Shown here one piece after another: positions 26,999 through 35,052 of a stretch of 64,000 nt of DNA. Under the pieces are notes generated by a model that did not search any database, had not been told where the DNA came from, and saw nothing but the letters and a program-made list of their open reading frames with translations. Each line of letters starts with the position of its first letter. Position 1 is the first letter of the stretch. Origin of the DNA: JACPUW01 sp049115495 (GTDB taxonomy: Bacteria > Bacteroidota > Bacteroidia > CAILMK01 > JACPUW01); contig JAGDZV010000001.1 in the NCBI GenBank assembly GCA_049115495.1, positions 186,001 to 250,000 of the forward strand, written 5' to 3'. The translations under genes and the position numbers were made by a program.

Positions 26999-27763
26999 CT
27001 ATTTATTAAATCTTAAGGGAACATTTACGAATACTGAATGAAACACATGCCCTTTGTGTTCGGCAAACCTATTATATCCACCGAAGTAATGTAGGCCAAA
27101 ACTGATTTCTCTATGCTCGGTTTCGTATTTCATACTTGCGGTGTTATCAAGGTAAAACACTCTATTTACACTCTGTACTGATATACTAGTTAATATGTCT
27201 GATGCAGAAACATCAAAGTTTTCTAATGGAAAAAGTCCTAAAGGCTCAGGTCTAATACTCGCCACCACCAGTGGAAACGAAGCTTGCAACTGCAACTCCC
27301 ATTTTTTATTCAAATCAAAACGTATTTCTAATACCGGAGCCAAAGCATTAGTAAGCTCATAACTTACTAAGTTGTTAGCGCTGTGATTATAAGGTACAAA
27401 GTCATAATGAGTGAGCAGCCTTGCTCCAATCCAAGCATTGTAGTTTTTGCTATTGATCTTTCTTTTCCAATTTACTTGACCCACCATAAGATCCCTATTG
27501 GCTAAATTCAGTTCATATTTATCATCAAAATCAAGTTGTGGTGTTAACTCCTTCTTACTTCTATCAATCGAAATACCCCACTCACTCTTTTCGTTTGTCC
27601 ATTCATATTGCGCACCAAGCCTTCTTGCACCAGCACTGTAAACAAAGGGCGAATGCCCTTGGTCTTGAAAAAAGTGGTTGCCATATCCCAAGTTGAGGCT
27701 TAGTTGAGCAAATGACTGTTCTGCAAATGAAAACAGGGTTGCTATCATGAATAAATATTTCAT
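26999..27763 (-). CDS. Predicted outer-membrane beta-barrel protein
   Basis: 254 residues with signal peptide (MKYLFMIATLFSFAEQSFAQ) and alternating aromatic/polar beta strands: LSLNLGYGNHFF, RLGAQYEWTNEKSEWGISID, EISFGLHYFGGYNRF. It ends in VFVNVPLRFNK; a terminal F-x-x pattern is usual for small outer-membrane barrels. The FAEHKGHVFHS segment resembles acyloxyacyl-hydrolase-like barrels, but no catalytic triad is evident. It is in a five-gene operon, with 3 bp gaps to the S41 gene and to the CPBP gene. Function unknown. Confidence 0.72.
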   Translation of the reverse strand: MKYLFMIATLFSFAEQSFAQLSLNLGYGNHFFQDQGHSPFVYSAGARRLGAQYEWTNEKSEWGISIDRSKKELTPQLDFDDKYELNLANRDLMVGQVNWKRKINSKNYNAWIGARLLTHYDFVPYNHSANNLVSYELTNALAPVLEIRFDLNKKWELQLQASFPLVVASIRPEPLGLFPLENFDVSASDILTSISVQSVNRVFYLDNTASMKYETEHREISFGLHYFGGYNRFAEHKGHVFHSVFVNVPLRFNK

Positions 27764-27766
27764 AGA

Positions 27767-28567
27767 CTATGAAAGTAATGATTCTAAAAAGAGCATTACT
27801 ACATGTGTTAAAAAATGGGCAATAAAAGCGCTTTCTAAACCCTTTTTCCAATACAACCAACCGAAAATAATTCCGCCAATTGAATTACCAATAAGTATGT
27901 AGCTCAATAACGCCGCTGATGGTTCATTAACCGCTTGAAAGGCTACGGGAAAATGTCCAAAGGCAAATAATATAGCGGCGAGTAACAAACCAACCCAAGT
28001 GCTTAAATCACTCTTTTTCAAAGCTTTTAAAATTAGCCAAACTAAAAACGACATTAGCCCGAAACGCATCATAATTTCTTCAGTAAAGCCACCGTATAAA
28101 AGTCTATTCAATACTGATGGGGCAAATGATTCACTCACTTCTAAAAATTCGCTTGGTAGTAATGGAATATAAATGGCACCTATGGCACTTAAAAGAACTC
28201 CAGAAATTAAACCACCAATTAAACCGTAAACCATTATACTTCTAATATTCGCAGATTCACTTTTACTATCAATAATACTTTCGAGAATTGGAACTTTAAA
28301 TCCAGCTTTTTTATAGAAAACCGTTCCCAATACAACCGTCAAGGTCATAAGTATGGTTGGGTTTATTAGGGTCAACAGTTTTATCTGTTCATCAGTAAAC
28401 TGATCTTCAAGTAATGCTCTGGCTTCTTCAGGAATAGGAATTGTAGAAGAAAGCATTGATAAAACACCCGCAAGACCTATTATCCAGAGTATAATTCCTA
28501 AAATTAAGTTTTTCTTGTTCATTGGTTTGGTTGTTTCTTGGTTGTTGTTATTTGTATTTGTTGCCAT
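27767..28567 (-). CDS. CPBP-family intramembrane glutamic protease
   Basis: 266 residues, about eight helices. All three motifs of the CPBP (Rce1/Abi) family are present: EEIMMR (about 162-167), FAFGH (FxxxH, about 203) and HFLTH near the C-terminus. The intact glutamate pair contrasts with the degenerate motif of the other CPBP homolog at 18939. The N-terminal MATNTNNNNQETT tail is cytoplasmic. It should cleave membrane-embedded or peptide substrates; in other bacteria such proteins act in bacteriocin self-immunity or protein maturation, but no bacteriocin gene is visible here. It sits in the middle of a tight operon between a barrel protein and an alpha/beta hydrolase. Confidence 0.88.
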   Translation of the reverse strand: MATNTNNNNQETTKPMNKKNLILGIILWIIGLAGVLSMLSSTIPIPEEARALLEDQFTDEQIKLLTLINPTILMTLTVVLGTVFYKKAGFKVPILESIIDSKSESANIRSIMVYGLIGGLISGVLLSAIGAIYIPLLPSEFLEVSESFAPSVLNRLLYGGFTEEIMMRFGLMSFLVWLILKALKKSDLSTWVGLLLAAILFAFGHFPVAFQAVNEPSAALLSYILIGNSIGGIIFGWLYWKKGLESAFIAHFLTHVVMLFLESLLS

Positions 28568-28575
28568 ACAAGTTT

Positions 28576-29604
28576 TTACTTGTAGTCATTAACAAATTGC
28601 AAAACGGCTTCTTTAAACTCAATGGGTTGTTCCAAGTAGCCTTCGTGAGCGCTATTCTCTAATATTACCAGGCGTTTCTCTTCATCTGCAGTACCAAGAG
28701 AGTTATAAGCATTAAATCCCATTTCCATTGTATTTACACCATCATGCTGTCCCCACAAAACCATGCTTGGAATTGTAATTCTTTTCATGTCTTCGGAAAG
28801 GTTTAATTTCAGAATGTTGAAATTCTGGGCTAAATGCCTTCCACCTAGTAATATTCCTAAATTCAAACGGCTATTGAATATATCACCCATTGTTGGGTTA
28901 TTGGTCACCACCTCTTGATTATCATGTCGATAAGCATCTGTTTCACGCAGATACGCAACATATTTAAAATAATTTTCAGCAACTGTCATATCAGGCTTGG
29001 TCGCGCACCAATCTCTCACTTCATTCCAGTATTCTAGTTCATTTTTGGCTGCAATTTGCTCTTTAGCATAAGCTTCAACCCAACCTATCGATAAGGGTAA
29101 GCCCTTTACCAAGTTATGGCCACTATTCATGCAGATAAATCCTTTTACATTTTGCTGATAATCTGCGGTTGAAAGCAATGCAGCACCCAAAGCACCACCC
29201 CAACTGTGGCCAAAAACGAATATTTCTTTGTTAGGGTATCGAATTTTTAAAGCAGAAATAACCAAATTAGCATCTTCTACAAACTGGGCAACGGAATAAG
29301 TTTCTGGGGCGGGATTTCCTTGCGAAAGGCCTGATGCCCGCTGATCCCAATAAGCAATAGGATATTCGAGCTCAATGTCTTGAAATGATGGCAAGAAAGT
29401 GGCTTGAGAAGCATTACCGCCAGGGCCACCGTGTAGAAAGAGAATAATGGCGCTTGACTCTTGTTTACCGCGAACATAAACCGGCATTTGAGCACCATCA
29501 TTATCCACGAAGAAATTGTCTTCAATAGTTGGCGCTGCGATTTTTTCATTCTTGCAAGCGAACAGTAACATGCTTAAAAGAAAGGGGAAATAAATGGCTT
29601 TCAT
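28576..29604 (-). CDS. Alpha/beta hydrolase lipoprotein, proline iminopeptidase-like
   Basis: 342 residues from ATG 29604 (lipobox LLFAC, Cys 17). The 38 in-frame codons upstream lie inside the preceding gene. Oxyanion motif HGGPGG (about 59-63), DQRASGLS, nucleophile elbow GHSWGG (Ser about 134), acid in WGQHDGV and base in NSAHEGYLEQP are all at expected spacing for the prolyl aminopeptidase-like (S33) group. It probably hydrolyses peptides or esters in the periplasm. It starts 11 bp after the stop of the upstream barrel gene and is followed 8 bp later by the CPBP gene. Confidence 0.88.
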   Translation of the reverse strand: MKAIYFPFLLSMLLFACKNEKIAAPTIEDNFFVDNDGAQMPVYVRGKQESSAIILFLHGGPGGNASQATFLPSFQDIELEYPIAYWDQRASGLSQGNPAPETYSVAQFVEDANLVISALKIRYPNKEIFVFGHSWGGALGAALLSTADYQQNVKGFICMNSGHNLVKGLPLSIGWVEAYAKEQIAAKNELEYWNEVRDWCATKPDMTVAENYFKYVAYLRETDAYRHDNQEVVTNNPTMGDIFNSRLNLGILLGGRHLAQNFNILKLNLSEDMKRITIPSMVLWGQHDGVNTMEMGFNAYNSLGTADEEKRLVILENSAHEGYLEQPIEFKEAVLQFVNDYK

Positions 29605-29615
29605 TTGATAAAAAC

Positions 29616-30176
29616 TTACAGGTTGTATATAATTCCTGTTTTTAAAGCCAAATGTGGCAACGAATACTGATTTACCTGATATTGCCAAAATGCTTCTAAG
29701 CCTAGTTGACACATCCATTTTGATTCACTTTTCTTCGAGAAATCCCATCCGAACATTAAAGAACCATTTGGAGCTAAATGTCTATTGATAGGTCTCCTAA
29801 TCGGAACTATTTCGAAGCTCTCATTTCCTGAGTAAATATCGCCATTTGGGGTTGTGAGCATGAACCCTAGGCCCAAACTAAAATCAGTAAAAAACCCTGA
29901 CTTACCTGTTATTCTTGTTCCAAGTTTTGCCTGAGTAAAATATGCATTATGGTTCCATTTATGCCAATAAGCTCCAAGGTTTAAATCGGCATGGAGTGTA
30001 AGTTTTTCCTTTTGTAGAATATTGTACTGTATGCCAGTTTCAATTCCTGGGTGCATAATAAAGTCACCGTAATAATTAAGCTCAATAGCAATTTTTGAGT
30101 CTTGACCCTCTTGTGCTGAAACCAATATTGGTAAAGAAATCATTATGATTCCAAGCCAAATTATAAATCCTTTCAT
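29616..30176 (-). CDS. Small outer-membrane barrel protein, function unknown
   Basis: 186 residues with signal peptide (MKGFIIWLGIIMISLPILVSAQ) and eight or so amphipathic beta strands, for example IAIELNYYGDFIMHPGIETGIQYN, LTLHADLNLGAYWHKWNHNAYF and ALKTGIIYNL at the C-terminus. Size and pattern fit a small eight-stranded barrel. It is the first gene of the five-gene minus-strand operon ending with the S41 peptidase; the 170 bp upstream should hold the promoter. Function unknown. Confidence 0.7.
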   Translation of the reverse strand: MKGFIIWLGIIMISLPILVSAQEGQDSKIAIELNYYGDFIMHPGIETGIQYNILQKEKLTLHADLNLGAYWHKWNHNAYFTQAKLGTRITGKSGFFTDFSLGLGFMLTTPNGDIYSGNESFEIVPIRRPINRHLAPNGSLMFGWDFSKKSESKWMCQLGLEAFWQYQVNQYSLPHLALKTGIIYNL

Positions 30177-30346
30177 AACTTTTAGTTCTTAATGCTGACA
30201 CAAGATTATTGACAGCATTTAAACCATAAGGCAATACAATACATGAGTGGCATCTTGTAGCATGTAGCGGTTGAATTCTTGTTTGGTGCAAAAGATTGAT
30301 TAGTATACAAATGACGATTTTTCAAGCTTCATAAACCAACTCTCCT

Positions 30347-30646
30347 ATGAAGCAAAACCTTCTACTTCTACACGCTGCTCTCGGTAGCAAAATGCATTTT
30401 AATAAAATTAAAAAAGGCTTAGGTGAAGTATTCAATGCATTTTCATTTGACTTTAAAGGTCACGGAAAATTTGCATCTGACGTTGCTTTTTCCATAGAGC
30501 TTTTCACTGAAAATGTAGTTGATTTTATGCTCGAAAACGAAATTGGTTCTATCAATAAATTCGGTTATAATACGAGCCTCTTAATTCAAAGAATCCAAGC
30601 CAAAAACCATCTAATGAAAGATTGTCTTCTGGGGCTCTCGCAATGA
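30347..30646 (+). pseudogene. Alpha/beta hydrolase, 5' fragment
   Basis: The first 75 residues are the N-terminus of an alpha/beta hydrolase: NLLLLHAALGSK (oxyanion strand), DFKGHG, then the helix to INKFGY, just where the nucleophile elbow (usually SMGG) should follow. After base about 30570 the frame continues into unrelated sequence that includes a repeat-like stretch (30617-30647), and stops. The matching C-terminal piece lies at about 33010-33194 on the same strand. The product would lack nucleophile, acid and base and cannot be active. Confidence 0.75.
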
Positions 30647-30647
30647 T
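30617..30647 (-). repeat. REP-like sequence at the left edge of the cyclase insert
   Basis: On the minus strand it reads TCATTGCGAGAGCCCCAGAA, the form of TCATTGCGAG-type intergenic repeats known from many bacteria. A partly degenerate copy, TCATAGCGCAAGGAGCCCCAG, lies on the plus strand at 32826-32846. The two face each other across the cyclase gene. Confidence 0.5.
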
Positions 30648-30704
30648 CCCAGAATAGACCCAAATAAAATAAGTCCATTTCTTGATACTTGATTCAAGGA
30701 ACAG

Positions 30705-32789
30705 TTACACCAAGGACACAAAGTACATTTTAACCTGACCTTTACCTTTCGCTTCCACCCGACCTCTTGATTCAAAGGTAAATTCAGGTATGTCCTTAAT
30801 CAGTTGGTAAGTTGCGTCGGAGATATTGACTTTACCTACCTCTCCATGGCTTTCCATTCTTGATGCAGTGTTCACGGTGTCACCCCAGATGTCATACTGG
30901 AACTTTTTTATGCCAACAATACCGGCTACCACATTTCCTGTATGGATTCCCGTTCTCATTTCAAAGGGGATTTGACCTTGAGATTCTCTTTCTTTTTGAC
31001 GGTTCAAGACAAATTCAGTCATGTCAAGTGCAGCTAAAGTCAATCGGTGAGCAGAATCTTCTTTGGGTACTGGAAGTCCACCTGCTGCCATATATGAATC
31101 TCCCAGGGTCTTAATCTTTTCGATACCGTGCTTCTCACAGATTCCATCAAAGGCTTTGAAGCAGAGGTTTAATTCAGCAACTAGTTCCTTTGCGCTTAAC
31201 TTCTCTGAGAGCTGAGTGAACTGTTTGAAGTCAGTAAAGAGAATGGATACTTGGTCAAAGTCTTTGGCTGCTGCCTCCCCATGTTCCTTGAGTTCGGCAG
31301 CGATTTCAGCTGGTAGGATGTTCAAGAGCAAGTTCTCTGAACGGTCTTTTTCTTTGGCGATGATGTCTCTGGATTTTTTAATATGTCTGCTTCGGCTATA
31401 AAAGCCTCCTGCTAGCAGGAGTGCCAAGAGTCCTCCACTGATGAGCATGTTTCTTGTCTTATTCTTTTGAGCTAATTCTGTTTCATGAGCTTCCTTTATA
31501 AGCCTTGCTTCTTCTGCCCTTTCTACGCTATCAGCATACAAGGCTTGGGCAAACTCCATTTGTTGAAGCTTTTCCCCGGTTTCTTCCGAGTCAAGACTGT
31601 CGTTGAGCATATTAATTTTTTCCAGATACTCTAATGCCTTTTTGCTGTTACTCATAGCTTTGTAAGTCTTATAAAGACAGCTGCACGCGGATAACTGATG
31701 TGACAACGATTCTATAGATTGAGCTAATTCATTACTCCTGTTGCAGTAGTTTAAGGCCTTGATATTATCGCCTTGGGTTTGATTTATCGCTCCAATATTT
31801 TTCAGGCAAGTAGTGATTCCCCTTTGGTCTTTTAGTTCTTCTCTTATTGCTAGGCTTTGCGCGTAATACTCCAAAGCTTTGAAATTATCACCTTGGACTT
31901 GGTAAATCTCTCCAATCTTGTTCAGACTAGCAGCAATCCCTTTTTGGTCTCCTAGTTCTTCTCTAATTGTTAAGCATTGCCTATGGTAATTCAAGGCTTT
32001 GACATTATCGCCTTGCTGCACTAAATTAATTCCAATATTGAATAAACTAGCTCCAATCGCTATTTGATCTCCTAGTTCTTTTCTTATTGCAAAGCTTTTC
32101 TCAAAATATTCCAATGCTTTGGTATAGTTTCCATGATTAGAGTAAATAATCCCGATATTATCAAGATTAATGGCCATCCCTTTCGGGTCTCCTTCTTCGT
32201 CTCTTAGACTTTCTCTAATTGCTAAGGCTCGCCTATAATACTCTAAAGCCTTGACGAGGTCGTCTTGCATGTTGTAAATAATCCCAATGTTGTCTAGACT
32301 TTGAGCAACTCCTGCTAGTTCTCCCAACTCCTCTCTAATTGCTAGACTTCGCTCATAATACTCCAAGGCTTTGAAATTATCACCTTGTTTGAAGTAAACA
32401 ATCCCAATGTTATTGAGACCAGCAGCAACCCCGGATTGATCTCCAAGCTCTTCTTTAATTGCTAAGCTTCGCCGATAATTCTCTAAGGCTTTTACATCAT
32501 CGCTTTGAATATAGCCAACTATTCCTCTTATGTTATAAGCCAAAGCTTTAGCATTGGGATAATTGTTATTTATTCCATAGCTAAGCAGAGCTTCGGCTAA
32601 ATTAAATGCACTATCTGGCTTGGAGAATAGGAATCCATCCCTAATGTATTTATTGTAAGCAAATGCTCTAATGGAGTCAGACTTAGTCTCATCTTCCCAA
32701 ACTGTGTACAAAGAATCTAACTTGGATTGGCTAAATCCGGTTAAACTTAAGGCAATTAGAACCGAAATTATAAGTGGTCTTATTTGCAA
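30705..32789 (-). CDS. TPR-containing class III adenylate cyclase
   Basis: 694 residues: signal peptide, about eight TPR units (about 60-400; repeated NIGxIYxxxGDNxKALEYYxxSLAIREELGD), a coiled segment, one membrane helix (ISGGLLALLLAGGFYS, about 450) and a C-terminal class III cyclase domain. Metal-binding aspartates lie in ILFTDFKQF and LGDSYMAA; the base-selecting pair is Lys (KIKTLGD) and Asp (YDIWGDTVN), which favours ATP over GTP. VNTASRMES carries the transition-state Asn/Arg. It should make cAMP in response to a periplasmic TPR-sensed protein. It lies opposite in strand to, and in the place of, the centre of an alpha/beta hydrolase gene. Confidence 0.93.
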   Translation of the reverse strand: MQIRPLIISVLIALSLTGFSQSKLDSLYTVWEDETKSDSIRAFAYNKYIRDGFLFSKPDSAFNLAEALLSYGINNNYPNAKALAYNIRGIVGYIQSDDVKALENYRRSLAIKEELGDQSGVAAGLNNIGIVYFKQGDNFKALEYYERSLAIREELGELAGVAQSLDNIGIIYNMQDDLVKALEYYRRALAIRESLRDEEGDPKGMAINLDNIGIIYSNHGNYTKALEYFEKSFAIRKELGDQIAIGASLFNIGINLVQQGDNVKALNYHRQCLTIREELGDQKGIAASLNKIGEIYQVQGDNFKALEYYAQSLAIREELKDQRGITTCLKNIGAINQTQGDNIKALNYCNRSNELAQSIESLSHQLSACSCLYKTYKAMSNSKKALEYLEKINMLNDSLDSEETGEKLQQMEFAQALYADSVERAEEARLIKEAHETELAQKNKTRNMLISGGLLALLLAGGFYSRSRHIKKSRDIIAKEKDRSENLLLNILPAEIAAELKEHGEAAAKDFDQVSILFTDFKQFTQLSEKLSAKELVAELNLCFKAFDGICEKHGIEKIKTLGDSYMAAGGLPVPKEDSAHRLTLAALDMTEFVLNRQKERESQGQIPFEMRTGIHTGNVVAGIVGIKKFQYDIWGDTVNTASRMESHGEVGKVNISDATYQLIKDIPEFTFESRGRVEAKGKGQVKMYFVSLV

Positions 32790-32825
32790 TTTAGGTTAGG
32801 TTTCGTCCAAATATATACTTTCTGT

Positions 32826-32846
32826 GTCATAGCGCAAGGAGCCCCA
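32826..32846 (+). repeat. REP-like sequence at the right edge of the cyclase insert
   Basis: Partly degenerate inverted copy of the left-edge sequence at 30617-30647: TCATAGCGCAAGGAGCCCCAG aligns with TCATTGCGAGAGCCCCAG with one mismatch and a few inserted bases. It lies in the upstream region of the cyclase gene. Confidence 0.4.
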
Positions 32847-32903
32847 GTCATGTAAGAACCTACTCCGCATAAGCTTAAACAATACATTCAGTCAGATTAC
32901 ATT

Positions 32904-33194
32904 TTGATGCTATTCCACATCCCTACATACTGTATATCAGCTTATTACAACTCATTTTACCTATTCAAATCAAACTACTTGATAGACTCACTTTCTAGCT
33001 CATATGATTATAAGGGAAATATGTTTTGTATTGGCAACAAAGACAACATGGTGACCATTGATGAATCTGAATCTACGGTGAATCATTTGCCCAATGGAAC
33101 TTTAAAAATCCTTGTAGGTTTCAAACATCCTTTAGAGCAGAATGATCAAAATGCCTTTGTTGAATTGATCACTGATTTCATTGGGCAACCTTAA
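32904..33194 (+). pseudogene. Alpha/beta hydrolase, 3' fragment
   Basis: An open frame whose last 60 residues (from about 33010) match the C-terminus of an alpha/beta hydrolase: CIGNKDNMVTIDES supplies the acid-loop Asp, and LKILVGFKHPLEQND the catalytic His region, ending FVELITDFIGQP. The first 35 residues of the frame look unrelated. It continues the 5' fragment at 30347-30570. A normal protein of this kind has about 250 residues, so about 120 central residues, including the nucleophile serine, are missing. GH16 follows 8 bp later. Confidence 0.72.
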
Positions 33195-33202
33195 CTTCGT
33201 CA

Positions 33203-34087
33203 ATGTATAAATCATGTAAAATGGCATTAACAAGTAAAGCTCTAAAATATTCAGGTCTAATCGTGCTATCCTTTTTAATCGCAACAGTATTTAGCTGCGG
33301 AACAAATCCTTCTATGGATGATGCCCCACCCATTGAAGAAGAAGAGAAAGATCCATGGAATTTAATTTTTGAGGACGAATTTGATGGTGATCTATCCCTT
33401 TGGAATGCATGGAATTCCGGAGCCTTCAATGAAGAAATTCAACTTTATAAACCAGAGCAGCTGAAAATTGAAAACGGAATTCTACGAATTGAAGCCCAGC
33501 GAGAAAAAGTAACAGGTAATGCTCATCCATGGGACAACACTCAAAAGGAATTTGAATATGTATCTGGCCGAATAGAAAGTAAAGATTTTTTTGGCCCACA
33601 AGATACTGATGGTAAACGTGAATATAGGTTTATGGCGAGAGTAAAACTACCTGCAGGCAATGGTATGTGGCCCGCTTTTTGGACCTATGGAGATCCATGG
33701 CCAACAGCAGGCGAGATAGATATTTTTGAAGCTCGTGGCAGCGCCCCTAAGAAATTTCAGAGCAACTTGTTTTACGGAACTCAAGAAAATGTGAATATAA
33801 ACAGGCATACCGAAGTAGAATACAAGGCCGAGAGTGACCTTACTACCGATTTTCATGTTTACGAAATGATATGGAAGTCTGACTCTATTCAAATAATTCT
33901 AGATGACGAATTATTGCATACTTATGCTGCCAACAGTGACAACAATGTAGATAAGATGTTTGGAAAAGAACATAGAATAGTACTCAATACAGCAGTAGGT
34001 GGCCTATTCTTTAACTATGGAAACTCAGAGAGTTTTGCAGAACAGTCAACTTACGAAATTGACTGGGTAAGAGTGTATAGAAAGTAA
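33203..34087 (+). CDS. Glycoside hydrolase family 16 lipoprotein (laminarinase-like)
   Basis: 294 residues (288 from ATG 33221). Lipobox VFSC (Cys 32), acidic linker (EEEEKD), then a single GH16 jelly roll: LIFEDEFDG, the catalytic EIDIFE (E171 nucleophile, D173, E176 acid/base) and aromatic substrate strands MWPAFWTYGD and IDWVRVYRK at the end. GH16 retaining enzymes of this motif cleave beta-1,3 or mixed-linkage beta-glucans, and laminarin is the likely substrate. It would be exposed on the outer or periplasmic face of a membrane. It is followed 7 bp downstream by an SDR gene. GH17 encoded at 50942 has overlapping substrate range. Confidence 0.93.
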   Translation: MYKSCKMALTSKALKYSGLIVLSFLIATVFSCGTNPSMDDAPPIEEEEKDPWNLIFEDEFDGDLSLWNAWNSGAFNEEIQLYKPEQLKIENGILRIEAQREKVTGNAHPWDNTQKEFEYVSGRIESKDFFGPQDTDGKREYRFMARVKLPAGNGMWPAFWTYGDPWPTAGEIDIFEARGSAPKKFQSNLFYGTQENVNINRHTEVEYKAESDLTTDFHVYEMIWKSDSIQIILDDELLHTYAANSDNNVDKMFGKEHRIVLNTAVGGLFFNYGNSESFAEQSTYEIDWVRVYRK

Positions 34088-34094
34088 CTCAGAT

Positions 34095-34784
34095 ATGATA
34101 GCATTAGTTACAGGAGCCAACCGCGGAATTGGACTTGAAACCGTTAAACAATTGACTGACCAAGGGCATATAGTTTATTTAGGTTCAAGAAACTTTGAAA
34201 AAGGTATAAAAGCAAAAGCCCAAATAGACAATCAAGAAAATGTTAGTGTAATTCAACTTGATGTAACCAACAATAAGTCAATTGAATCGGCTGTTGCTCA
34301 AATCATTGATGAGCAAGGTAAACTCGAAATATTGGTGAATAACGCGGCAATCAATTACGACACTTATCACAACGCCATTAATGCTGATCTTGATAATGTA
34401 AGAGAAACTTTTGAAGCCAACATTTTGGGAGCTTGGCGTATGATTCAAGAAGTGCTTCCACAAATGCAAACTCAAAGCTTTGGTAGAATTGTAAATGTTA
34501 GCAGCGGATTGGGTTCTATAAGTAATATGAGAACTGGAAGCCCTGGTTATTCTATTAGTAAAGCTGCTTTGAATATTTTAACCATTCAATTTGCTCAGCT
34601 TATTAAAAGTAAAGATATTTTGGTTAACTCAATTAGTCCAGGTTGGGTGCGTACAGATATGGGAGGGTATAATGCAGATAGATCGGTAGAAGAAGGTGCT
34701 GATGGCATTGTATGGGCGGCTCAATTACCAAAAGGTGGCCCAACAGGAAAGTTCTTTAGAGATAAAAAAGAGATTGAGTATTAG
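34095..34784 (+). CDS. Short-chain dehydrogenase/reductase
   Basis: 229-residue cytoplasmic SDR with Rossmann motif TGANRGIG (6-13), NNAA structural motif, Ser at NVSSG (about 136-137) and active-site Y152-x-x-x-K156 (GYSISKAALN). An NADP-type carbonyl or alcohol reductase is likely. It starts 7 bp after the GH16 gene and may be co-transcribed. The NVSSGLGSISNMRTGSPGYS loop is that of the carbonyl reductase-like group. It is followed by a bidirectional hairpin terminator. The substrate is not readable from sequence. Confidence 0.92.
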   Translation: MIALVTGANRGIGLETVKQLTDQGHIVYLGSRNFEKGIKAKAQIDNQENVSVIQLDVTNNKSIESAVAQIIDEQGKLEILVNNAAINYDTYHNAINADLDNVRETFEANILGAWRMIQEVLPQMQTQSFGRIVNVSSGLGSISNMRTGSPGYSISKAALNILTIQFAQLIKSKDILVNSISPGWVRTDMGGYNADRSVEEGADGIVWAAQLPKGGPTGKFFRDKKEIEY

Positions 34785-34837
34785 CTCCATTTCAATGTCG
34801 CAATAGTGCTTGAGTATTCAATCAAGAAGATGATCAT

Positions 34838-34873
34838 AAAAAAAGGGAGCTCAACTAGATCATGCTCCCTTTT
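34838..34873. terminator. Bidirectional terminator
   Basis: Perfect 10-bp stem AAAAGGGAGC / GCTCCCTTTT (34841-34850, 34864-34873). The minus-strand transcript gains a run of seven U, and the plus-strand side ends in T4. It serves the SDR gene and the convergent T9SS gene. Confidence 0.8.
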
Positions 34874-34894
34874 CAATTGATTTTTTAATCTTTT

Positions 34895-35047
34895 AGGCGT
34901 ATCGGGAATGACTCATCAATACATTTCCAAAGAATGAATTCCGTCGTTTCTGTTCAGAAACGAGCGATTTCAGTCGCTCGCACTAAGGAACAAATAGAGA
35001 AAAACATTAATTTTCTATTTTGAAGTGCAAGGCCCGATTCCCCGGTA
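34895..35047 (-). repeat. MITE-like intergenic element, copy B
   Basis: About 153 bp, reverse-complement homolog of copy A (3708-3856). On the minus strand it reads GGGGAATCGGG near its start, ..TTAGTGCGAGCGACTGAAAT.., then GGAATTCATTCTTTGGAAATG, and ends CATTCCCGATACG. Termini GGGGAATCGGG and CGTATCGGGAATG form inverted repeats. It contains two perfect hairpins, CGAGCGA/TCGCTCG and CGTTTCTG/CAGAAACG. Its start lies 5 bp after the stop codon of the minus-strand gene at 35053, in the same relative position as copy A. No clean target duplication is visible. Confidence 0.7.
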
Positions 35048-35052
35048 ATCAC

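Noticed and set aside
27767..28567. CPBP protease as part of a bacteriocin immunity system
   Set aside because: No bacteriocin precursor, peptidase-containing ABC transporter or leader peptide is encoded nearby.
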